Shown: positions 24,074-30,840 of the stretch, in pieces
Position numbering within the stretch: position 1 is the stretch's first letter
Layout: every line of letters starts with the position of its first letter
Assembly: GCA_014803985.1 (NCBI GenBank)
Contig: JAAVAO010000045.1
Coordinates: 63,680 to 108,912 of the forward strand
DNA: 45,233 nt
Source: Treponema sp.
GTDB lineage: Bacteria > Spirochaetota > Spirochaetia > Treponematales > Treponemataceae
Reading direction: 5' to 3'
The notes under the pieces: generated by a model
The model's database searches: none
Told to the model about the DNA's origin: nothing
What the model saw: the letters and a program-made list of their open reading frames with translations, nothing else
Made by a program: the position numbers and the translations under genes

Positions 24074-24784
24074 CTACTTGTTCCGTCTTTCAATCACGCT
24101 TGCGAGCAAATTGAAAACCCAGCACACGATAAAATACATAAAGAAAATCGTTGCGTACACTGCTATTGCCGCACTTGGAACGGTCAATCTGTTTGCATCT
24201 ATTATTTGCTGCCCGATTTTTACAACTTCAATCACACCGACAAAAACTACAAGACTGGTAGTTTTTATCATGCGCGTGATTAAATTCATCGCAAGAGGAA
24301 CAAGGCGACGAATCGTTTGAGGGAGAACAACATAGAAAAAAACTTGAAACTCTGTAAGTCCTACCGCTCGTGCGCTTTCATACTGATGGCTTGGAATCGA
24401 CTCCAAAGAACTTCTAACCAAATCCCCCATTTCTGCCGTTCCCCAAAGCGTAAAGACCAAAATGCTTGCCACCTCACCGCTCAAAGAAACGCCCCATGCA
24501 CGTGAAATTCCAAAATACGCAAGAAAAAGCAAAACCATCTGTGGCATAATCCGCATAAACTCAAGGTAAATCTTGCAAACTGCCTTTATAAGCGCGTTTT
24601 TCAGAGTCATCACAATTCCAAGCAAAAAACCTAAACAAATAGAAAAAACAACGCTTATCGCCGCAATTCTTATAGTAATTAAAAGCCCGCCCAAAAGACG
24701 CAGGAAATTATCTCCCATAAAGAGAACACCAAAAGATTGGATTATTGGAGAAAAAACGGAACTACTTTGCGCCAAACTGTCCAT
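24074..24784 (-). CDS. polar amino-acid ABC transporter permease (HisM/GlnP-type)
   Basis: A 236-residue inner-membrane permease with five or more hydrophobic segments. The cytoplasmic EAA loop that docks the ATPase is clear (ESARAVGLTEFQVFFYVVLP, about residues 136-155). The start at 24784 has GAGG about seven bases upstream on the minus strand and lies 23 bases inside the end of the other permease gene, so the two are translationally coupled. They should form a heterodimeric channel importing an amino acid across the inner membrane. No ATP-binding subunit or binding protein is encoded nearby, so those must come from elsewhere. Substrate unknown. Confidence 0.92.
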   Translation of the reverse strand: MDSLAQSSSVFSPIIQSFGVLFMGDNFLRLLGGLLITIRIAAISVVFSICLGFLLGIVMTLKNALIKAVCKIYLEFMRIMPQMVLLFLAYFGISRAWGVSLSGEVASILVFTLWGTAEMGDLVRSSLESIPSHQYESARAVGLTEFQVFFYVVLPQTIRRLVPLAMNLITRMIKTTSLVVFVGVIEVVKIGQQIIDANRLTVPSAAIAVYATIFFMYFIVCWVFNLLASVIERRNK

Positions 24785-25424
24785 ATCGCAACCTCTTTTC
24801 CACCAGCCAGCTCAAAATTGAAATCGGCAAAAGCAAAATAAAATACGCAATAACAAGTAAAATCAACGCCTCATCGGTTTTGTAATAAAGACCTATCAAG
24901 TCCTTTGCAACATACATTAAATCAGCAAGAGCCACTGCACTAAACATTGACGTTTCTTTTATCAAAAACATACTGTTTGCACACACTCCCGGAATGCTAA
25001 CGGAAAACGCCTGTGGCAAAATCACATAGCGCACTATCTGAAAATCAGTAAGCCCTATGCACTGCCCGCTTTCAATCTGCGTATTGCCCACCGTTTCAAG
25101 CGCACTGCGAAATGTCTCCGCCATATAAGAAGTGCCTAAAAAGGTCAATCCGATAATTCCACACTGCATGGAGGAAAACTTTATTCCCATTTTCGGAAAT
25201 GCAAAGTACAAGAAAAAAAGCTGTATCAAAAGCGGTGTGTTCCGCGAAAATTCCGTGTACACTTTTACAAGTGCATTTAAAACAGGCACTTTCCAAAATC
25301 TAATGACGGCACAAATAAGCCCGATAAAAGCGGAAAGCACAATACCTGCCAATGCCGCTCGAAGCGTAAGCCACGCCGCCGAAACATACAGCGGAATCAC
25401 ACGATGAATAAACGCAAAGTCCAT
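24762..25424 (-). CDS. polar amino-acid ABC transporter permease (HisQ-type)
   Basis: A 220-residue inner-membrane permease, the first gene of a two-gene minus-strand unit. It has about five hydrophobic helices, the TEFSRNTPLLIQLFFLYFAF segment typical of the amino-acid permease family, and an EAA loop (ESGQCIGLTDFQIVRYVILP, about 123-142). Little ribosome-binding sequence is visible before the start. It pairs with the downstream permease, which overlaps it by 23 bases. Both genes sit between inverted repeats, with neither an ATPase nor a periplasmic binding protein. That is unusual for this transporter class and suggests the pair was moved or separated from its partners. Confidence 0.92.
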   Translation of the reverse strand: MDFAFIHRVIPLYVSAAWLTLRAALAGIVLSAFIGLICAVIRFWKVPVLNALVKVYTEFSRNTPLLIQLFFLYFAFPKMGIKFSSMQCGIIGLTFLGTSYMAETFRSALETVGNTQIESGQCIGLTDFQIVRYVILPQAFSVSIPGVCANSMFLIKETSMFSAVALADLMYVAKDLIGLYYKTDEALILLVIAYFILLLPISILSWLVEKRLRYGQFGAK

Positions 25425-25526
25425 TGCAAAAGTTTAACGAGTTGGGAAGAATTTTTCAATGGATTGAATGAGTGAAGTTGGGAAAGGGAGAAAATGTGTC
25501 AATTTTCGAGAGTTTTATTATATTAC

Positions 25527-25948
25527 TTGGGCGGCTTGTTGCTTGCGTTCGCTTGACTCACTTTTCAGACTTTGCCTGCTTGCAAGCAAGTAAAAATTCG
25601 TGAAAACAATTCACTGGCGAGTTTTGCAACGCAAAACTCGGTAAGCAGAGCTTGCCCTGCGACCTTTGCGGGGTTCCGGCTTTCGCCTCCAGCCGCTTCC
25701 CTCACTCGTAAACTCGTTCAGTCCAGTGGCAGCCTGCGGCTCCCCTCCAATCCTTGCCGCAATGAGCGCGAAATGCGCGAGCGCATGGTTTTACCTTTTC
25801 AAACGCAATGACAATCCACTAGCCAGTTTTGCGTAAAGCCGAGCGTTGCGAGGTAGCAAAACTGGGTAAGCAGGGCTTTGCCCTGCGACCAGAAGTCGAG
25901 CAATTAAAAATAGAAAAACAATGTATCTTCCGCCATTGTAACTGGAAG
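25527..25948 (+). repeat. dispersed hairpin repeat, copy R2
   Basis: This long non-coding composite contains, in order, a TTGGGCGGCTTGTTGC box (25527), hairpin GAGTTTTGC-AAC-GCAAAACTC (25619-25639), the inverted-repeat arm (25669-25761), and a fragment resembling the right half of element E1 (about 25749-25805). Next come hairpin CCAGTTTTGC/GCAAAACTGG (25823-25832 with 25856-25865), hairpin GCAGGGC-TTT-GCCCTGC (25870-25886) and a CTTCCGCCA box near 25929-25936. The gap from 25425 to 26220 is therefore nearly all repeat sequence. Confidence 0.75.
25669..25761. repeat. long inverted repeat flanking the permease pair, right arm
   Basis: Reverse complement of 23906-23997, about 97 percent identical by eye. 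It lies 245 bases upstream of the first permease gene's start codon and inside copy R2. Confidence 0.85.
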
Positions 25949-25989
25949 AATGTTTTTCCATCTTTTCAAAACTCGAATTTTGTATCAAT

Positions 25990-26180
25990 TTTGACTTTTG
26001 TAACACGTAAAAAACATTCGCGAAGGCGCAGGGAGGAAGGCAAAATTGCTCTCATTGTGGTCGCTGCGACAGCAGCGAAATGATAATCCTCGCCACAATG
26101 AGCGCAAAATGCGCAAGCGCATGGTTTTGCCTTTCTCCCTGTAACTGGAAGAATGTTTTTCCATCTTTTCAAAAGTCAAA
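25990..26180. repeat. MITE-like long palindromic element, copy E2
   Basis: The ends pair perfectly over 11 bases (25990-26000 with 26170-26180). Further matched arms are 26010-26019 with 26151-26160, 26030-26035 with 26135-26140, 26037-26045 with 26125-26133 and 26051-26060 with 26093-26102. The tip holds a stem TCGCTG/CAGCGA (26061-26066 with 26073-26078). The core is very similar to E1 (630-813), but the terminal arms differ in sequence while still pairing with each other. A partial end copy also lies at about 25938-25975. Confidence 0.78.
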
Positions 26181-26188
26181 TTTCATAC

Positions 26189-26194
26189 TATAAT
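26189..26194 (+). promoter_or_regulatory. -10 box (TATAAT) for the hydrogenase gene, abutting E2
   Basis: A consensus TATAAT begins eight bases after the end of element E2. The -35 position would fall inside the element's terminal arm near 26166-26171 (TTTTCA), which is weak. The transcript would start near 26200 and carry the GGAGG site at 26209-26213. Confidence 0.5.
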
Positions 26195-26265
26195 TATAGC
26201 AAGAATTCGGAGGCTCCAAAATTTTAAATATTAACAACAACACCGCAAATCTAAAGCGCGAAATA

Positions 26266-27705
26266 TTGGTTCGCATCGCAAAATTACAACTGGAAGGTCG
26301 CCTTGAAGAGGGCGTACACTTTATACCGCGACAAATGGTTCCACGCGATGCAAAGCCGCTCCGCTGCTGCATATTTCACGACCGCGAAATCATCCGAATG
26401 AGAACAATCGCTAGAATGGGCATTTCCGTTGAAAACATAGACGAAGAAAGAACGCTGGCTTCCTTTGCAAAAGAGGCTTTAGAACGAAAAAAACCAACAT
26501 GGCCCATGCTAACGGTTTTATACGAAGCATGCAATGCCTGTGTCAAAACACACTATATGGTAACAAATGCATGTCAAGGCTGTGATGCCCGCCCATGTAT
26601 GATGAACTGTCCAAAGGATGCAATTCATGTCAATCACCATGCACATATAGATGAAAAAACATGTATAAATTGCGGAAAATGCATGGAAAACTGCCCCTAT
26701 CACGCCATTATAAAAATTCCTGTTCCCTGCGAAGAAGCATGTCCTGTTGGCGCGATTTCAAAAGATGCAGAGGGGCATGAAAAAATTGACTATCACAAGT
26801 GCATTTTCTGTGGAAACTGTATGCGTGAATGTCCATTTGGAGCAATGATGGGAAAAAGTCAGCTCGTTGATGTTATAAAGCATATTATGACAAAAGAACA
26901 GAAGGTTGTCGCTCTTTACGCACCTGCAATTGCCGCCCAATTTAAGGCGGTTCCCGGACAACTTGAAAGCGCCTTAAAAAAAGCAGGATTTGACGAAGTG
27001 CTAGAAGTTGCAATTGGGGCGGATATATGTGCAGACAACGAAGCGCGGGAATTTGAGGAGAGAATGGCTCGTGGCGACAAAATGATGACAACATCTTGTT
27101 GCCCCGCCTATGTTCGGGCAGTGCGCCGCCACGTTCCCGCCCTTGCTGAATGCATTTCGGAAACAAAAACGCCAATGCACTACACCGCCGAAATCGCAAA
27201 AAAGGACTTCCCGAACTGCACAACGGTTTTTATCGGTCCGTGTCTTGCAAAACGGCGAGAAGGTTTTGATGATGAAACAGTTGACTATGTTTTAAGCACA
27301 CTAGACTTGGAGTCCCTTTTAATTGCAAAGGAAATAGACGTTTCAAAAATGCCCGTTGAAGAAAAATCACAAGAAAACAACAAGCGCATTCCAACGGTTA
27401 GCGGAAGGAATTTTGCCCGAAGTGGCGGAGTTGCAGAAGCAGTTGAAATTCGCCTAAAAGACAAATCCATCTTGAAAAAGGCGAAAATCAACGGCCTTAC
27501 AAAATCGGGTATGAAAATGCTGAACGCCTATGGAATGATGAATTCGGGAAAAATCCCCACAAAGCCCGACACACCAAACCTCATTGAAGTTATGGCATGT
27601 GAAGGCGGATGCATAGGCGGACCGAGCATAATCAAAAATGTCAAAGAAGCTGAAGCGCAGTTGGAAAAATATGTTGAAGCAGGAAGCCAAACTAAAGGCG
27701 CATAA
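26266..27705 (+). CDS. group B-type monomeric [FeFe] hydrogenase
   Basis: An iron-sulfur enzyme that makes or consumes H2, cytoplasmic in known relatives. Ferredoxin-like clusters include CINCGKCMENCP and CIFCGNCMRECP, plus extra Cys groups. The catalytic H-cluster has all three signatures: TSCCP, GPCLAKRREG and MACEGGCIGG. This arrangement fits group B. The coordinates use the only conventional start, TTG at 26266 (479 residues). Homologue-like sequence (NTANLKREIL) continues upstream, however, to an ATT at 26221 placed seven bases after GGAGG, with a stop at 26197 and no ATG, GTG or TTG between. The real protein is probably 494 residues. No maturation genes are nearby. Confidence 0.92.
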   Translation: MVRIAKLQLEGRLEEGVHFIPRQMVPRDAKPLRCCIFHDREIIRMRTIARMGISVENIDEERTLASFAKEALERKKPTWPMLTVLYEACNACVKTHYMVTNACQGCDARPCMMNCPKDAIHVNHHAHIDEKTCINCGKCMENCPYHAIIKIPVPCEEACPVGAISKDAEGHEKIDYHKCIFCGNCMRECPFGAMMGKSQLVDVIKHIMTKEQKVVALYAPAIAAQFKAVPGQLESALKKAGFDEVLEVAIGADICADNEAREFEERMARGDKMMTTSCCPAYVRAVRRHVPALAECISETKTPMHYTAEIAKKDFPNCTTVFIGPCLAKRREGFDDETVDYVLSTLDLESLLIAKEIDVSKMPVEEKSQENNKRIPTVSGRNFARSGGVAEAVEIRLKDKSILKKAKINGLTKSGMKMLNAYGMMNSGKIPTKPDTPNLIEVMACEGGCIGGPSIIKNVKEAEAQLEKYVEAGSQTKGA

Positions 27706-27737
27706 TGACAATATTTATTTTTTATAGTAATCTTAAG

Positions 27738-27830
27738 TAGGTCAAAATTCGAGTTTTTATTTTACATACTATTTGAGCGACTTGTTGCTCCGTGTCAATT
27801 TTGCCGCAATTAAACTTGTCATTTGACCTA
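27738..27830. promoter_or_regulatory. inverted TAGGTCAAA / TTTGACCTA pair upstream of pncB, with a repeat fragment between
   Basis: Nine-base inverted repeats lie at 27738-27746 and 27822-27830. Between them, 27771-27793 matches 44968-44990 of the dispersed repeat R3 in all but two of 23 bases. The outer pair could be a regulator site or the ends of a small inserted relic. Confidence 0.35.
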
Positions 27831-27855
27831 AATAATCTAACCCTTGAGGTATGGT

Positions 27856-29313
27856 ATGAATAATTTCAGCGAGAATGCACTTTTCACCGATTTTTATGAA
27901 CTCACGATGGCACAGGGCTACTGGAAAAACAATATGGATTCCAAAGTTGTGTTTGATATGTTTTTTAGAAGGAATCCATTCAACGGCGGATTTTCAGTTC
28001 TTGCTGGCAATGAAACGCTTCTTGATGCAATTATCCATTTTCATTTTGAAGACGATGATATAGAATATTTAAAAGAACAAGGTATTTTTGAACAAGGATT
28101 CCTCGACTACTTGAAAGAATTTAAATTTTCAGGCGACATTTACACAATGGACGAAGGAACAGTAATATTTCCGCAAGAACCTCTTGTCCGTGTGCATGCA
28201 AATTTAATAGAAGCGCAGATTCTTGAAGGTCTCATTCTAAACATCATCAATTTTCAAAGTTTAATCGCAACAAAAACCGCCCGCGTTTATCTAGCCGCAA
28301 AAGGTGCACCGATTATGGAATTCGGACTTCGCCGCGCACAAGGTCCAGATGGATCAATGAGCGCGAGCCGAGCGGCCTTTATCGGAGGCGCAAGCGGCAC
28401 ATCCAACACGCTTGCAGGAAAATTGTATGGAATTCCTGTCATGGGGACAATGGCGCATGCATGGATTATGAGCCATCCGAGCGAACTTGATGCGTTCAGA
28501 AATTATGCAAAAATATATCCAAAAAATTCAGTTTTTCTTATCGATACGTATGATACTTTAAAATCTGGCATAAAAAATGCCATTATTGCAGGCGGAGAAC
28601 TTGTTGAAAAAGGATATAATTTTGGTGTGCGCCTTGATTCAGGCGACATTTCCTATCTTTCCCGCGAAGTGAGAAAGGAACTTAACAAAGCAGGATTCCC
28701 GCAAGCAACGATTTCTGTGTCCAACGAATTGACGGAAGAAATCATTTCAACTCTCGTAGCATCTGGCGCACCAATAAACAGCTGGGGGGTCGGCACGCAC
28801 ATGGTAACAGGAGGAAACGAATCAAGCTTCACAGGCGTTTACAAACTTGCCGCACGCAGCAATGGCTCTGAAAAAGACGGAGAATTTATTCCGACTATGA
28901 AATTCAGCGACAACCCCGCAAAAACCACAAATCCTGGAATAAAAAATGTATTCCGTCTTTATGATGAAAACGGAAATGCAACAGCAGACATTCTTGCCCT
29001 TTATGATGAAACCATTGAATGCGGCAAAGAATATAAATTCTTTCATCCAATGGTGGACTATCGCCAATTTTCTCATAAACCAGTGCGCATTGAACCCCTT
29101 TTAAAAAAACGCATTGAAAACGGCAATCGGATGGGACGGAGACTTCCCGAACCAGAACAACTGCGAATTGGACGAGAAACAATGCAAAAACAACTGGCAT
29201 CGTTCGACGAATCCTATAAGCGCATTTTGAATCCACACATCTATAAAGTTTCCATCACCGAAAAACTAAAGGATTTAAAAATAGGTTTTATCAAAAAGAA
29301 CATAACGCAATAG
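27856..29313 (+). CDS. pncB: nicotinate phosphoribosyltransferase
   Basis: A 485-residue enzyme that converts nicotinate and phosphoribosyl pyrophosphate, with ATP, to nicotinate mononucleotide in NAD salvage (Preiss-Handler pathway). Family features include the N-terminal LFTDFYELTMAQGYW, EFGLRRAQGPDGSMSASRAA, a GTSNTLAGKLYGIPVMGTMA segment, HAWIMSHPSELDAF and VRLDSGDISYLSREVRKEL. The length is normal and no defect is seen. ATG at 27856 follows GAGG by six bases. It stands alone, converging on the minus-strand gene at 29393. Confidence 0.96.
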   Translation: MNNFSENALFTDFYELTMAQGYWKNNMDSKVVFDMFFRRNPFNGGFSVLAGNETLLDAIIHFHFEDDDIEYLKEQGIFEQGFLDYLKEFKFSGDIYTMDEGTVIFPQEPLVRVHANLIEAQILEGLILNIINFQSLIATKTARVYLAAKGAPIMEFGLRRAQGPDGSMSASRAAFIGGASGTSNTLAGKLYGIPVMGTMAHAWIMSHPSELDAFRNYAKIYPKNSVFLIDTYDTLKSGIKNAIIAGGELVEKGYNFGVRLDSGDISYLSREVRKELNKAGFPQATISVSNELTEEIISTLVASGAPINSWGVGTHMVTGGNESSFTGVYKLAARSNGSEKDGEFIPTMKFSDNPAKTTNPGIKNVFRLYDENGNATADILALYDETIECGKEYKFFHPMVDYRQFSHKPVRIEPLLKKRIENGNRMGRRLPEPEQLRIGRETMQKQLASFDESYKRILNPHIYKVSITEKLKDLKIGFIKKNITQ

Positions 29314-29392
29314 ACATAAGCGCGTAAAACGGAACTTTCCCACAAAAAAATTATCGCGCAAGGGAAATTGGTAAAATTTTGAAAAGCACAGT

Positions 29393-30682
29393 TTAAAACT
29401 GCACTTTATAGCCAAGATTTAACTCAAACGCCTTGAACCAATTGATCGGCTCGTTGATGAATTGTGTAATGTCAATTTGAATCATTGCGTGTATTTCCCC
29501 TGTAAAGAGTTGCGTTTCAATATAGGGAGCAATGGCTATCTTCAAATCTTTCATTCCGTTTTCATCTTCAAACCAATCGCTTATATGTGAAAAATCCAAA
29601 CAATTTTTAGTGCGGAATCCAATCTCCGTATTCGCACCAAATAACATAGAACTGTTTTTTATAAGAAATTTATCGGTAAACACATTTATATTCACTCCAA
29701 GCGTTTCACGAACAAATATAAAATTCGACACAGTGTCAGCAGGCAGACTAAAAAACGTTATGTCCATTTCAACCATGCTGAGTTTAAATCGCGGTTCAAG
29801 CAAAAAATAAAATTCCACATCATCAATATCAGTGGACTTGTCAGAACTTTTATAAAATGGCAGCTTTGAAAACCCTGCCTGCAAGAAAAACGAAGTTGTA
29901 TATGAATTTCCAATCAACATATTAAGTCCGGCTCGACTATAAATTTTTTCAACAAAAATATAAGCGTCTTCCCGCTCTGAAGACAAAAGCGGAAATCCAA
30001 GTCCAGCAGATACATCAAGCGTGAAAAATCTATATGCACATCCAAAACGCATATCAGCGTTAAAAACATATCCAGGGTCTTCCTTGTTAAAGTAAATATA
30101 AGCGCCCGCCGCTATAGGCTGCTTATCAAAATGCACTACATCTGAAATGCCAAGACCAAACAACGGATAAATTATAGCCCCTGCCATTCCCATCCAACTT
30201 TCAGTGATCTTTGAAGAAATAGAATTCAACCCAAACTGCCGCCGCAAGAATATATCAGAACCTATTGGCTCATACGTTCCGAGGAAAACGCTAAAATAGT
30301 TCATTGAATGGAGCATCTGTCCCCGCACCAGCATAGAAATCTCATCAATTTGAAATGTACTGTTTGTCACCTTTCTTGAATGAGAATCAAAAATAGAATT
30401 GCTTATCAAGTCAAACGTTTTAACTGAAAACTCAGTGCGTATAATTATATTGTTCGATATATTAAACTGCCCTGAAAAAAAAGCGCTCATCTCTAAATTG
30501 GGATTCACCGTTTCATTTTCAACTTCACTGGAATTCGTTTCATCTGCATTTTCTTGAGCCGCAAGCGGATCGTATAATTTAAAATCCAACTTTGCCCCCG
30601 AAAATCCTGAGAAAAAGAACTCCGCATATAAAAATCCATATATAAAATTGGCGAGCACTGCAAAAACAACTTTTTTCTTCAT
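29393..30682 (-). CDS. putative outer-membrane beta-barrel protein
   Basis: A 429-residue exported protein that I do not recognise by family. It has a signal peptide (MKKKVVFAVLANFIYGFLYA) and an acidic linker rich in Glu and Asn. The remainder is alternating hydrophobic and polar strands with many aromatic residues, ending in Phe (GYKVQF), as beta-barrel outer-membrane proteins do. ATG at 30691 is an alternative start three codons upstream; I prefer 30682 because of signal-peptide geometry and its distance from AAGGA. It is divergent from cheA. Treponemes carry many poorly conserved barrel proteins of this sort. Confidence 0.7.
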   Translation of the reverse strand: MKKKVVFAVLANFIYGFLYAEFFFSGFSGAKLDFKLYDPLAAQENADETNSSEVENETVNPNLEMSAFFSGQFNISNNIIIRTEFSVKTFDLISNSIFDSHSRKVTNSTFQIDEISMLVRGQMLHSMNYFSVFLGTYEPIGSDIFLRRQFGLNSISSKITESWMGMAGAIIYPLFGLGISDVVHFDKQPIAAGAYIYFNKEDPGYVFNADMRFGCAYRFFTLDVSAGLGFPLLSSEREDAYIFVEKIYSRAGLNMLIGNSYTTSFFLQAGFSKLPFYKSSDKSTDIDDVEFYFLLEPRFKLSMVEMDITFFSLPADTVSNFIFVRETLGVNINVFTDKFLIKNSSMLFGANTEIGFRTKNCLDFSHISDWFEDENGMKDLKIAIAPYIETQLFTGEIHAMIQIDITQFINEPINWFKAFELNLGYKVQF

Positions 30683-30804
30683 AATATCCATTTTCCTTTT
30701 CTCATTATCGGCATAAATTCAGTATTTTATTACAAGAATATATCAAGAGACAGATAAAAATGTAAAAATCGAAAAATTGAGAAAAAAAACTTTGCGTTTA
30801 GTAC

Positions 30805-30832
30805 TTGAATTATAAAGATAAGAGTGTATAAT
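30805..30832 (+). promoter_or_regulatory. promoter of the chemotaxis operon
   Basis: TTGAAT (30805-30810), a 16-base spacer and TATAAT (30827-30832) form a good sigma-70-type promoter. The -10 box ends only eight bases before the cheA ATG at 30841, so the transcript would have almost no 5' leader. Confidence 0.6.
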
Positions 30833-30840
30833 AAGAGAGT

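Noticed and set aside
23740..26180. An insertion sequence carrying the permease genes
   Set aside because: No transposase frame is present, and no target-site duplication could be made out at the repeat ends. The repeats are better described as dispersed elements.
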